The notes under the pieces are model-generated. The model searched no databases. It was not told the origin of the DNA and was given only the letters and a program-made list of their open reading frames with translations. Both the position numbers and the translations under genes were made by a program. From contig NZ_CP017014.1 in the NCBI RefSeq assembly GCF_001767395.1, positions 62,001 to 126,000 on the forward strand: a stretch of 64,000 bases of DNA, in the 5' to 3' direction. This document shows positions 17,436 through 25,826 of this stretch, one piece after another (position 1 is the first letter of the stretch; every line of letters starts with the position of its first letter). This DNA comes from Rhodococcus sp. WMMA185 (GTDB taxonomy: Bacteria; Actinomycetota; Actinomycetes; Mycobacteriales; Mycobacteriaceae).

Positions 17436-18581
17436 ATGCGACGCACCCTGTACGGCCCCGATCACGAGGCATTCCGCGAATCGGTCCGGGAGTTCGTGAA
17501 CCGCAACGTTCTGCCGGTGGCCGACAAGTTGATCGAGCAGCGTTTCATCGACCGCGAGATTTGGCTCGAAGCAGGACGCAACGGCTTTCTCGGCCTCGAG
17601 GTGCCCGAGCAGTACGGCGGCAGCGAGGCCGGTGACTATCGGTTCAACGCCGTGCTCGCCGAGGAGCTCTCCCGCGCCAGCGGGGCCGTGTCGTCGAGTT
17701 TCGGCATTCACGCCGACATTGTCGCCCCGTACCTGGTCCAGCTGACCACCGAGGAGCAGAAGCAGCGCTGGCTGCCGAAGTTCTGCACGGGAGAGATGAT
17801 CACCGCGATCGGCATGACCGAGCCCTCCGGCGGATCAGACCTCGCAGCGCTGAAGACGACTGCGGTCCGGGACGGCGACGACTGGATCATCAACGGGTCG
17901 AAGACGTTCATCACCAACGGCTACAACGCCGATCTGGTGATAGTCGCAGCGCGCACCAGCCCCGAGAAGAAGGCCAAGGGCATCACCCTCTTCGTCGTCG
18001 AGACCGGCATGGAGGGCTTCGAGCGTGGCCGCAAGCTCGACAAGGTGGGTCAGCACGAGTCGGACACGGCCGAGCTGTTCTTCGAGAACGTGCGGGTGCC
18101 GTCAGCGAACATCATCGGCGAGATCGATCGCGGGTTCATCCACATGATGGAGATGCTCCCGCAAGAACGCGTCGGCGCCGGCGTGGCGAACATCGCGCAC
18201 GCCGCGGCCATTCTCGAGGAGACCGTTCAGTACGCCAAGGACCGCAAGGCATTCGGTCAGCCGATCGGCTCCATGCAGTGGAACAAATTCCTTCTCGCGG
18301 ACTTGGTTACCCGCGTCGAGGTCACCCAGGCCTTCGTCGACAACTGCGTCGCCGCGCATGCCGACGGAGAACTGACCGCTGTCGATGCGGCAAAGGCCAA
18401 GTGGTGGACCGCCCAGGTGCAGAACGAGGTCCTCGACCACTGCGTCCAACTGCACGGTGGCTATGGGTTCATGACGGAGTACCGTGTCGCTCGTGCGTGG
18501 ATGGATGCGCGGGTCACCAAGATCTGGGCGGGGTCCAACGAGATCATGAAGGAATTGATCGGTCGCGATCTCGGACTCTGA
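17436..18581 (+). CDS. Acyl-CoA dehydrogenase (LCAD/IVD-like)
   Basis: This 381-residue FAD enzyme oxidises an acyl-CoA to the 2-enoyl-CoA. It shows AIGMTEPSGGSDLAALKTTA (FAD and substrate loop), WIINGSKTFITNG and the C-terminal HGGYGFMTEYRVARAWMDAR. The usual YEGT base near the C-terminus is replaced by WAGSNEI. The catalytic Glu is probably in MLPQERVGAGV on helix G, as in long-chain and isovaleryl-CoA dehydrogenases. AGAGGAG precedes the ATG. An SDR gene follows 55 bases on, and the divergent TetR plus twin operators probably regulate both. Confidence 0.92.
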   Translation: MRRTLYGPDHEAFRESVREFVNRNVLPVADKLIEQRFIDREIWLEAGRNGFLGLEVPEQYGGSEAGDYRFNAVLAEELSRASGAVSSSFGIHADIVAPYLVQLTTEEQKQRWLPKFCTGEMITAIGMTEPSGGSDLAALKTTAVRDGDDWIINGSKTFITNGYNADLVIVAARTSPEKKAKGITLFVVETGMEGFERGRKLDKVGQHESDTAELFFENVRVPSANIIGEIDRGFIHMMEMLPQERVGAGVANIAHAAAILEETVQYAKDRKAFGQPIGSMQWNKFLLADLVTRVEVTQAFVDNCVAAHADGELTAVDAAKAKWWTAQVQNEVLDHCVQLHGGYGFMTEYRVARAWMDARVTKIWAGSNEIMKELIGRDLGL

Positions 18582-18636
18582 CCAATCCGCCCCTGACCTA
18601 CGAATTCTGCAGTTCGACATCTAAGGAGTCGCCTCA

Positions 18637-19398
18637 ATGTCCGTTCTCGACAAGTTCGCCTTGACCGATCGAGTGGTCGTGGTAACCGGCGCGTCGTCGG
18701 GTCTCGGGGTCGCGTTCGCGCAGGCCGCGGCCGAGGCCGGCGCCGACGTGGTGCTCGCCGCACGCCGCACCGACCGTCTCGAGGAAACCGCGCAGCTGGT
18801 TCGGGAGGCGGGACGCAAGGCGCTGTGCGTCGCAACGGACATCACCGACCCTGCTCAGGCGCAGAACATGATCGACAAGGGCATGGAGGAGTTCGGCCGT
18901 GTGGACGTACTCGTCAACAATGCGGGAGTGGGCACGGCCGTCCCTGCTACGCGGGAGACGCCGGACCAGTTCCGGCAGGTAGTCGACATCAATCTCAATG
19001 GCTCGTACTGGGCGGCGCAGGCGGCAGGCAAGGTCATGAAGCCGGGCAGTGCCATCGTCAACATCGCCAGCGTGCTCGGCATCACTACCGCGGGACTTCC
19101 GCAGGCCGCGTATGCCGCAAGCAAGGCTGGGGTCATCGGTCTCACCCGCGACCTCGCACAGCAGTGGGGTTCTCGGAAGGGGATTCGCGTCAACGCGATC
19201 GCTCCCGGATTCTTCGAGACGGAGATGACGGCGCAGTACCAGGACGGGTACCTCGAAGCGATGAAGCCACGACTTGTTCTCGGTCGTCTGGGTGACCCGG
19301 CAGAACTGGCCGCGACTGTGGTCTGGCTCGCTTCCGATGCCGCTGCTTACGTCACCGGTCAGACGATTGCGGTGGACGGCGGTATCACCATCACCTGA
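18637..19398 (+). CDS. SDR family oxidoreductase
   Basis: This 253-residue NAD(P)-dependent classical short-chain dehydrogenase has the cofactor motif TGASSGLGVAFA, the NNAG strand (VLVNNAGVGTA), catalytic Ser in NIASVLG, and the YAASK pair. The C-terminus TVVWLASDAAAYVTGQTIAV is typical. It probably oxidises a 3-hydroxyacyl-CoA or reduces a keto intermediate made with the upstream acyl-CoA dehydrogenase. A TAAGGAG site precedes the ATG. The specific substrate cannot be read from the sequence. Confidence 0.9.
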   Translation: MSVLDKFALTDRVVVVTGASSGLGVAFAQAAAEAGADVVLAARRTDRLEETAQLVREAGRKALCVATDITDPAQAQNMIDKGMEEFGRVDVLVNNAGVGTAVPATRETPDQFRQVVDINLNGSYWAAQAAGKVMKPGSAIVNIASVLGITTAGLPQAAYAASKAGVIGLTRDLAQQWGSRKGIRVNAIAPGFFETEMTAQYQDGYLEAMKPRLVLGRLGDPAELAATVVWLASDAAAYVTGQTIAVDGGITIT

Positions 19399-19443
19399 GC
19401 GTCGAGTTTGGGCGCGTCTGTCAATTTGGCGTATAAGTGGGGA

Positions 19444-20193
19444 ATGACCATTCACATCGTCGAAGAAGACTGGGACGACCAGCCGGCCCCGTCGATGGCG
19501 GCAACCGGTCTACTGCGTGAACCCCCGGCCACTCCCCGCGGGGCACGCACCCGAGCGGCGCTCGTGGCGGCTGCGAGGACCGTATTCGAGCGTTCGGGAT
19601 ACCTCGACGCCAGGCTCACCGACATTACGAGGGAAGCCAACTGCTCGACGGGGTCGTTCTACACCTACTTCGACAACAAAGAGCAGATCTTCGCGGCGGT
19701 GCTCGAGGTGGCTCAGGAAGACATGATGCACCCGGGCATGAAGCGGGTGCAGGATGCGGACGATCCCTACGCCGTACTGGAGGCCAGCAACCGCGCCTAC
19801 CTGGAGGCGTATCGGCGCAATGCCAGGTTGATGGGCCTGCTCGAGCAGGTAGCGCATATCGATCCGAATTTCGCGGTTCTGCGGCGCAAGCGTGCGGACG
19901 CGTTCATTGCGCGCAACGCTCGCGGAATCGCAGAACTGCAGGCGCGGGGCATCGCAGACAAGGAACTCGATCCCGTACTGACCTCTCGGGCGCTGTCGGG
20001 CATGGTCAGTCGGCTGGCGTACAACGTCTTCGTCGCCGAGAGAGACAGGGCCGCCGAGAGAGACAGGGCCGCAGAGAGAGGCAGGGTCGCTGAAGGAGAC
20101 CGAGACACCGTGACCCCCGTCGACTTCGAAGACGTCGTGTTCACCACGACACGTATCTGGGCAAACGCCCTGAGATTCCCGGAACGGGACTGA
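19444..20193 (+). CDS. TetR family regulator with internal AERDRA repeats
   Basis: This 249-residue regulator has a TetR helix-turn-helix (about 36-85; LTDITREANCSTGSFYTYFDNKEQIFAAV) and a helical ligand domain. Between two helices of the C-terminal domain lies a charged insertion of four 6-residue units (AERDRA, AERDRA, AERGRV, AEGDRD) encoded by 18-bp tandem repeats at 20035-20106. The ATG at 19444 follows GTGGGGA; an earlier in-frame codon adds 12 residues. It lies 45 bases after the SDR gene, so it may belong to the same transcript. Its stop is 2 bases from the convergent SRPBCC gene. Confidence 0.85.
   Translation: MTIHIVEEDWDDQPAPSMAATGLLREPPATPRGARTRAALVAAARTVFERSGYLDARLTDITREANCSTGSFYTYFDNKEQIFAAVLEVAQEDMMHPGMKRVQDADDPYAVLEASNRAYLEAYRRNARLMGLLEQVAHIDPNFAVLRRKRADAFIARNARGIAELQARGIADKELDPVLTSRALSGMVSRLAYNVFVAERDRAAERDRAAERGRVAEGDRDTVTPVDFEDVVFTTTRIWANALRFPERD
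20035..20106 (+). repeat. 18-bp tandem repeat (4 units) inside TetR gene
   Basis: Units at 20035-20052 and 20053-20070 are identical. The units at 20071-20088 and 20089-20106 are diverged. All keep frame and encode a charged, probably helical linker. Copy number may vary between strains. Confidence 0.85.
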
Positions 20194-20195
20194 GT

Positions 20196-20663
20196 TCACC
20201 GCGACCCAGGCGCCCGGTTCGAATACAGCTCCTCGAGGTTGTTCCGCAAGGTCACCTCGGAGTTCTTCACGGCTGTTTCGATGAACGGTTCGACGATGAG
20301 ACCGAGTGCCTTGCCGGCCAGGCCGCCGGGAAGCCGGTAGGCGAAGTCCACGCTGATCTCGGTCCTGGCCTCACTCAAAGGGGTGAACTCCCAGGTGGAG
20401 GAACTGGCAGAGCCGTCGAGTGACGCCAGGGTGATCACGCGGTCCCGCTCCCACTCGGTCACCTCGAGCCGTGACCGTAGCGTGCTGGGGCCGATATGTA
20501 TCGTCGCGTCGAACGTCGACTCCAACCCCTGATCGAACTCCCCGGTTGGGTTGAACTCAGAGACACCGAACATCCAGTCCGGGACAGTCCTGTAGTCGTC
20601 GATGTATGCGAACGCGACGTCGAGCGGAACGGCAGCGATCGCGGAGTGACGTACGTGGATCAT
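20196..20663 (-). CDS. SRPBCC / polyketide cyclase-like protein
   Basis: This 155-residue protein has the START/Bet v 1-like SRPBCC pattern: HSAIAAVPLDVAFAYIDDYRTVPDWM at the N-terminus, central beta strands and a C-terminal amphipathic helix ending in TLRNNLEELYS. These proteins bind hydrophobic ligands in a cavity. No catalytic residues can be assigned. It is convergent with the TetR gene. AGGGG lies before the ATG. Confidence 0.85.
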   Translation of the reverse strand: MIHVRHSAIAAVPLDVAFAYIDDYRTVPDWMFGVSEFNPTGEFDQGLESTFDATIHIGPSTLRSRLEVTEWERDRVITLASLDGSASSSTWEFTPLSEARTEISVDFAYRLPGGLAGKALGLIVEPFIETAVKNSEVTLRNNLEELYSNRAPGSR

Positions 20664-20945
20664 GGGGTGGCCCCTGGCTCTCTGTCGGAGAAGGCCGTCG
20701 AACGGCGGCCGCGGCCGCCAGGTGACTCTCTGGGCGACCTGGTTCGACTCTAGTCATCTCGAACGACCACGTCAGGACGTCTGGGTATCAGTATTGACAG
20801 TATGACCCTGGGCGCTCTCAGGAAGCACGCCTGCGCGGGTAACCCAGGCCCTTGACCGGGCCGAGCCCGATGTGGAACGGTCGTCCTTCAGCGGTGGACA
20901 AGATCAGTCGGTTGCGGAACGCTCCAATGGGTGGAGGATTGTGTG

Positions 20946-21962
20946 GTGATCGGCCTGGATCTTCCTGCCCTGCAGAACTTTCTGTCCGAGTCGGGTGCCA
21001 TGCTCCACGGAGAGTTGCGAGCCGACTTGATCTCGGGAGGCAAGTCCAACCTCACCTACGTCATCTACGACGACGCCTCGAAGTGGGTTTTGCGAAGGCC
21101 GCCCACTGCAGGACTCACACCTTCCGCGCACGATGTGGCACGCGAGTTCCGGATCACCTCCGCGCTGCAAGGTACCGATGTCCCGGTGGCCGCCACGGTG
21201 GCGCTGTGTGAGGACAACACCGTGATTGGCGCTCCATTCAGTGTCGTCGAGTATGTCGTGGGGCAGGTGATCCGGACCAAAGTTGATCTCGAAGCGCTTT
21301 CCGACGCCGAGATCGAGTCATGTGTGAACACATTGGTCAACGTGATCGGGGCGCTTCACAACGTGGACTACGAAGCTGCCGGATTGGGCCGATTCGGCCG
21401 CCCGGACGGCTACGTGGCTCGGCAGGTGGAGTTGTGGGCGAACCAATGGAACAGGGTCAAGTCGGGTGATTGCGCAGATATCGATCGTCTCTACGCCGCA
21501 TTGACGGAATCGATTCCCGCCCTTTCCGAGTCGTCCATCGTGCACGGCGACTATCGGATCGACAACACAATCCTCGCGATCGATGACGTGAGCGCGGTTG
21601 CAGCGGTGGTGGACTGGGAACTGTCGACGCTGGGCGACCCGCTCACCGATGTCGCGCTGATGTGCGTCTACCGGAATCCGGCACTCGATCTGGTGATCGG
21701 TGAACCCGCGGCGTGGACGAGTTCACGGCTGCCGGCACCCGACGATCTGGCGCAGCGCTATTCCGCGGCCACGGGGCGGGAGTTGGTCAATTGGCACTTC
21801 TACATAGGGCTCGCCAACTTCAAGCTCGCCGTGATCGCAGAGGGGATCAATCATCGCTACCGTGTCGGTGCCACTCGTGGTGAGGGTTTCGACAAGGCCG
21901 GCGAGGCGGTACCCGAATTCCTCGCCGCAGGTCTGCGAGCGTTGCGCGGAAAGGCCATATGA
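20946..21962 (+). CDS. Phosphotransferase family protein (APH / ACAD10-like kinase)
   Basis: This protein of about 338 residues has the aminoglycoside-phosphotransferase/choline-kinase fold. LISGGKSNLTYVI forms the nucleotide loop, VLRRPP carries the ATP-binding Lys/Arg region, IVHGDYRIDN is the Brenner catalytic motif and VVDWELSTLGDPLTDVA the metal-binding DxE/D motif. Actinobacterial homologues often sit beside acyl-CoA dehydrogenases and resemble the kinase domain of ACAD10, proposed to phosphorylate hydroxyacyl-CoA. GGAGG at 20933-20937 supports a GTG start at 20943 or 20946 rather than the GTG at 20931. The 282-base gap upstream shows nothing clear. Confidence 0.85.
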   Translation: MIGLDLPALQNFLSESGAMLHGELRADLISGGKSNLTYVIYDDASKWVLRRPPTAGLTPSAHDVAREFRITSALQGTDVPVAATVALCEDNTVIGAPFSVVEYVVGQVIRTKVDLEALSDAEIESCVNTLVNVIGALHNVDYEAAGLGRFGRPDGYVARQVELWANQWNRVKSGDCADIDRLYAALTESIPALSESSIVHGDYRIDNTILAIDDVSAVAAVVDWELSTLGDPLTDVALMCVYRNPALDLVIGEPAAWTSSRLPAPDDLAQRYSAATGRELVNWHFYIGLANFKLAVIAEGINHRYRVGATRGEGFDKAGEAVPEFLAAGLRALRGKAI

Positions 21963-22059
21963 ACTGCGCGGCAGGTGCTTTCGATTCTCGAATGTGCCTC
22001 TCGTTATGGTGTATTCGCTCCACAGGCGGGCGTTGCGACCACTGCGTCTAGCCGCTGTC

Positions 22060-22596
22060 TCAGTAATCCCCACGCTTGCGGAAGTACTTGAAGCTCGGGA
22101 CCCCGTGGATCGACTGACGTATTCCCCGGACCTCCGCGAGGAGCTGATGGATCTCGGGTGAGACCGTGCCGAGTGTGGTAAGTACCGGTATCAGGCCTTC
22201 CATACGCAACGTCAGTTCGGGCAGATGGTTCACCAACTCGATGGTTGCGTCGATCTCTTCCTCGGATAACTCTTCCATGATCCGCTCCGCCATCGGGGCG
22301 GCCTTGTGCGCGAGTGGTTCGTAGATGGTGATCAGGGCCTGTGCGGATGCGGATGCCTCTGCTGCCGTGGCAACGACGGCAGCTGCACCGTTTGCGACCG
22401 CGTTCGCCCTGGCCACAGCCGCCTCGGCGCCGAGGCAGATCGCCTCGATGCGGGCGACGAGCGCCTCGACCTGGTCGAGCAGACTGCCGATCCGTCCCGG
22501 GAGAGAGACTATGAGTCCGGCGGTGTCCACCGAGTATCGGGCGAGATCGGTGACGGCATGTACCAGATTGCGGGGGCGGCGCTGAACGAGGAGCAT
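22060..22596 (-). CDS. Conserved hypothetical helical protein
   Basis: This 178-residue protein has no function I can recognise. It is predicted nearly all-helical, with an Ala-rich central stretch ([20 protein letters not shown]), hydrophobic heptads earlier on ([20 protein letters not shown]) and a basic C-terminus ([10 protein letters not shown]). It has no signal peptide or clear membrane span. A coiled-coil or envelope-associated scaffold is possible but unproven. An AGGATGGG site precedes the ATG. It is convergent with the phosphotransferase gene and divergent from the alkylation-repair operon. Confidence 0.7.
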   Translation of the reverse strand: MLLVQRRPRNLVHAVTDLARYSVDTAGLIVSLPGRIGSLLDQVEALVARIEAICLGAEAAVARANAVANGAAAVVATAAEASASAQALITIYEPLAHKAAPMAERIMEELSEEEIDATIELVNHLPELTLRMEGLIPVLTTLGTVSPEIHQLLAEVRGIRQSIHGVPSFKYFRKRGDY

Positions 22597-22708
22597 TTGC
22601 CCATCCTGCCTGACACCGAGCGGTGCGAGGGCGAACTTGCGATCTCACGTTTTGCCTGCGGCGGGCGTCTACCTGTTAGAGGCCCGTACACCTGGAAGGA
22701 TGGACATC

Positions 22709-23212
22709 GTGAATGACCAGCGAACAGTGCACACTGTCATCGATTCGCCAATCGGTCCGTTGACGCTGGTCAACGTGGGCGGGGTGCTCAGCGGCGTCTA
22801 CATGCCCGAACACCGTCATCGGCCGAATCCTGCGACGTTCGGAGAGCGCGCCACCTCAGGTTTCGAGGAAGCCACCACCCAACTCGCCGAGTACTTCGAC
22901 GGCCGACGCACCGAGTTCACGGTGCCCCTCGCCGCCGGGGGCACGCCATTCCAGAGACGTGTCTGGGACGCGCTGCGCACCATCCCGTACGGCGAGACAT
23001 GGACGTACGGCCAGTTGGCCGAGCACGTGGGAAGTCCGGCCGCCGTGCGTGCGGTGGGTGCTGCGAACGGCAAGAATCCGATCAGCATCATCGTTCCATG
23101 CCACCGTGTCGTCGGGAGCAACGGCAAACTGACCGGATACGCGGGTGGCCTCGAGCGCAAACGGTTCCTGCTCGAACGCGAAGCCGAACGCGCTGGACTT
23201 CGACTGGTCTGA
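22709..23212 (+). CDS. ogt: Methylated-DNA--protein-cysteine methyltransferase (Ogt)
   Basis: This 167-residue suicide enzyme transfers alkyl groups from O6-alkylguanine to its own cysteine. It carries the full C-terminal domain: [20 protein letters not shown], the helix-turn-helix with the Arg finger ([16 protein letters not shown]) and the active site PCHRV with Cys131. The GTG at 22709 sits 9 bases after GGAAGG, whereas an ATG at 22700 touches that site, so GTG is preferred. It heads an operon with a sigma factor, a second alkyltransferase, AlkB and AlkA. Its stop overlaps the sigma factor ATG (TGATG). Confidence 0.93.
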   Translation: MNDQRTVHTVIDSPIGPLTLVNVGGVLSGVYMPEHRHRPNPATFGERATSGFEEATTQLAEYFDGRRTEFTVPLAAGGTPFQRRVWDALRTIPYGETWTYGQLAEHVGSPAAVRAVGAANGKNPISIIVPCHRVVGSNGKLTGYAGGLERKRFLLEREAERAGLRLV

Positions 23213-23703
23213 TGGCACTGACGCCGTTCGAAGACGTCGTGGCCGAGCACGGCGCGACCGTCCTGCGGGTCTGTCGCGCGGTAGTCGGACCGGCGGATGC
23301 TGAGGACGCCTGGTCGGAAACATTCATCGCCGCGATGCGTGCCTACCCTGAGCTACAGCCGGGGCGCAACGTCGAGGCATGGCTGGTTACGATCGCGCAC
23401 CGTAAGTCGCTCGACCATATCCGTGCACGCAGTCGCCGGGCTGTGCCCACCGACGAGCTTCCCGAGGAGAGCGCGGACTGGGGGCTTCCCGGCAGCTACG
23501 ACTCGGAGTTGTGGAATGCCGTTGGCGCACTGCCGGTGAAGCAGCGGGCCGCCGTGGCCTACCACTATCTGGCCGGGCTGCCATACGCCGAGATCGCAGT
23601 GATCTTGGGCAATTCCGCGGACGCATCCCGGCGGGCGGCAGCCGATGGAATTGCAGCACTTCGTAAGACCCTCTCGATCGCCGTGAGTGGAGACCGCAGA
23701 TGA
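23212..23703 (+). CDS. ECF-type RNA polymerase sigma factor
   Basis: This 163-residue sigma factor has region 2 (about 6-77: VVGPADAEDAWSETFIAAMR and the NVEAWLVTIAHRKSLDHIRAR stretch) and region 4 (about 100-153: LPVKQRAAVAYHYLAGLPYAEIA then a recognition helix with NSADASRRAA). Region 3 is absent, as in ECF sigmas. It overlaps ogt by 1 base upstream and the second alkyltransferase by ATGA downstream. This arrangement suggests a sigma dedicated to alkylation damage. No anti-sigma gene is adjacent. The role is inferred from the operon only. Confidence 0.88.
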   Translation: MALTPFEDVVAEHGATVLRVCRAVVGPADAEDAWSETFIAAMRAYPELQPGRNVEAWLVTIAHRKSLDHIRARSRRAVPTDELPEESADWGLPGSYDSELWNAVGALPVKQRAAVAYHYLAGLPYAEIAVILGNSADASRRAAADGIAALRKTLSIAVSGDRR

Positions 23704-24305
23704 ATACCATCCCTGACATCGTCTTTGCGCTGTCCAGGTCGGACTCGGCAGTCGAGCAACGGCTCCGCGAGCGACTCGCCGCCGCGGTCGCCGACGCGGG
23801 ACTCCTCGACGTCGCCTATCGGACCCTGGACACACCCGTGGGATCGCTCTTGCTGGCTTCCACCGATCAGGGGCTGGTGCGGGTCGCTTTTCCGCGCCAG
23901 AATCACGATGCGGTCCTGCAGGCCCTCGCCGACCAGATCAGCCCACGGATACTGCGGGCACCAGCTCGGTTCGACAAGGCGGCCCGTGAGTTCGAAGAGT
24001 ACTTCCGTGGCGAGCGGACGACGTTCGACCTGCCGCTGGACTTTCGGCTTTCGACGGGCTTCCGACGCTCAGTGCTCAGCCACCTAATCGATATCGAGTA
24101 CGGGCACACCGCAAGCTATGCCGAGGTCGCGTTGGCGGCCGGGAGCCCGCGGGCAGTCCGTGCCGTGGGTACAGCGTGCGCACTGAATCCGCTCCCCATC
24201 GTGGTGCCGTGTCACCGGGTGGTTCGTAGCGACGGCAGCATCGGTCAGTACGCGGGTGGTCCGGAGGCGAAGTCGATTCTGCTGACCATGGAGATGGCGC
24301 GATGA
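23700..24305 (+). CDS. Divergent methylated-DNA--cysteine methyltransferase, possible sensor
   Basis: This 201-residue alkyltransferase keeps the active site PCHRVV (Cys171), the Arg-finger helix (SPRAVRAVGTA) and an N-terminal ribonuclease-like domain. It differs from its neighbour in a 40-residue helical extension at the N-terminus (VEQRLRERLAAAVADAGLL) and in STGFRRSVLSHL where family members usually have a Trp. No AdaA DNA-binding domain is present. Coupling to the sigma factor gene by an ATGA overlap suggests it could report alkylation to that sigma factor, but plain repair activity is equally possible. Confidence 0.85.
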   Translation: MNTIPDIVFALSRSDSAVEQRLRERLAAAVADAGLLDVAYRTLDTPVGSLLLASTDQGLVRVAFPRQNHDAVLQALADQISPRILRAPARFDKAAREFEEYFRGERTTFDLPLDFRLSTGFRRSVLSHLIDIEYGHTASYAEVALAAGSPRAVRAVGTACALNPLPIVVPCHRVVRSDGSIGQYAGGPEAKSILLTMEMAR

Positions 24306-24318
24306 CCCACGTAGTGCG

Positions 24319-24975
24319 ATGTCTGCACTGATACCCCGGCCCGCGAGGGAGATTGCGCCCTGCGCCGTCCACGTTCCTGACTGGCTCACCCTGGATGAAC
24401 AGCGTCATTTAGTGGTCGAGTGCCGCCGTTGGGCGACGGCACCGGTTCCGATGCGAGCGGCGCAGTTGCCAACCGGGCACCGTATGTCGGTGCAGACCGT
24501 TTGCCTTGGCTGGCATTGGAAGCCGTATTCCTACTCGCGCACCGCTGACGACGCCGGCGGCGGGCGTGTTGCACCCGTGCCTGACTGGCTCGTTGCACTT
24601 GGTCGACGCGCCGTGGCCGCCGCCTTCCGTGCTCCGGCCGACGACTACACACCCGATGCCGCGCTGATCAACTTCTACGACGAGACCGCGAAGATGGGCA
24701 TGCACCAGGACAAGGAAGAGCGATCCGACGCCGCCGTCGTATCGTTGAGCATCGGCGACACGTGCACGTTCAGGTTCGGGAACACCTTCAACCGTGGCAA
24801 GCCATATACCGATGTCGAACTCGTCTCGGGTGACCTTTTCGTGTTCGGCGGTCCTTCGCGATTCGCGTACCACGGTGTGCCGAAGGTGTTTCCCGGTACG
24901 TGCAGCGTGGACTGTGGGCTGAAGTCCGGGCGGTTGAACATCACGCTGCGCGTGACCGGACTCGCGGACGCATGA
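24319..24975 (+). CDS. alkB: AlkB-like 2-oxoglutarate/Fe(II) DNA dealkylase
   Basis: This 218-residue dioxygenase oxidatively removes alkyl groups such as 1-methyladenine and 3-methylcytosine from DNA. The jelly-roll motifs are complete: NFYDETAKMGMHQDKEE with His129 and Asp131, His185 in FAYHGV, and the 2-oxoglutarate/AlkB motif RLNITLR (Arg205, Arg211). It begins 13 bases after the second alkyltransferase, and its TGA overlaps the AlkA ATG. Start 24319 is the first reasonable ATG; no strong ribosome site is seen, which fits translational coupling. Confidence 0.93.
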   Translation: MSALIPRPAREIAPCAVHVPDWLTLDEQRHLVVECRRWATAPVPMRAAQLPTGHRMSVQTVCLGWHWKPYSYSRTADDAGGGRVAPVPDWLVALGRRAVAAAFRAPADDYTPDAALINFYDETAKMGMHQDKEERSDAAVVSLSIGDTCTFRFGNTFNRGKPYTDVELVSGDLFVFGGPSRFAYHGVPKVFPGTCSVDCGLKSGRLNITLRVTGLADA

Positions 24976-25826
24976 AACTCCTTCTGCCATACCGCAGCCC
25001 GTTCGCGTGGGCGCCGCTCTGGGGTGCTCTCCGTGCGCACACCATTGAAGGGCTCGAGCGGCACGACCTTGATTCCGGCATCCACACACGGGTGGTGGGC
25101 GGACGCCACGGTCCTGCGCTGGTGTCGGTGGTGGCGTGCCCCGATCGAGAGCACGTCGAGGCACGCCTGACGCCAGCGCACCCTGAAGACGTCGAAGCCC
25201 TGACGGTCACCATCCGGCGTTGGCTCGACCTCGATGCAGATCCGCTGGTGGTCGATGCGGCGTTGAGCAAGCACCCGAGGCTGGCGGCACTGGTGAAACT
25301 CAGGCCCGGATTGCGGCGACTCGGAAGTGTGGACGGGTTCGAGACAGCGGTGTTGACCGTTCTGGGACAACAGGTTTCGCTTTCCGCAGCCCGAACATTC
25401 GGGTCGCGACTGGTGTCTGCATACGGACGCCCGGTTCACAACGGATTCTTGGCGTTTCCCGAACCGGAGGCACTGGGGGCGCTCTCGCCCGAGCACCTGC
25501 GTTCGACCGTCGGCCTCACCGGCGCTCGGGCACGCACGGTGCATGCGCTCGCCACGGCCGCCGCTGACGGGCTCTGTCTCCACGCGGACACCGACCCGGC
25601 AGATTTCCGGGCGGGTTTGCTCGCCTTGCCCGGGATCGGGCCGTGGACTGCGGACTACCTGACGGTGCGGGTACTCGGCGACCCGGACGGGTTCGCGCCC
25701 GGCGATCTCGTACTCGGGCGCGCACTGGGTGTCCGAACCGCCAGGGAGGCGGCCGATCTCGCGCAGGCCTGGCGACCGTGGCGCGCGTACGCCCTGTTCC
25801 ATCTGTGGGCGGAAGCCGCCTACTAA
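24972..25826 (+). CDS. alkA: DNA-3-methyladenine glycosylase II (AlkA)
   Basis: This 284-residue HhH-GPD glycosylase excises alkylated purines. The layout is an N-terminal AlkA-type beta domain (1-110), the helical domain with LTVLGQQVSLSAAR (128-141), the helix-hairpin-helix LLALPGIGPWTADYL (216-230) and the catalytic Asp245 in FAPGDLVL, matching E. coli Asp238. Its ATG overlaps the alkB stop (ATGA). It is the last gene of the alkylation operon, and its stop overlaps the convergent MmpL gene by 4 bases. Confidence 0.93.
   Translation: MKLLLPYRSPFAWAPLWGALRAHTIEGLERHDLDSGIHTRVVGGRHGPALVSVVACPDREHVEARLTPAHPEDVEALTVTIRRWLDLDADPLVVDAALSKHPRLAALVKLRPGLRRLGSVDGFETAVLTVLGQQVSLSAARTFGSRLVSAYGRPVHNGFLAFPEPEALGALSPEHLRSTVGLTGARARTVHALATAAADGLCLHADTDPADFRAGLLALPGIGPWTADYLTVRVLGDPDGFAPGDLVLGRALGVRTAREAADLAQAWRPWRAYALFHLWAEAAY

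Noticed and set aside
22652-22680. TTGCCT-N17-GTTAGA as the promoter of the alkylation operon
   Set aside because: The -10 fits poorly and no ECF-type -35/-10 pair with correct spacing was found either, so the start of the transcript is left open.
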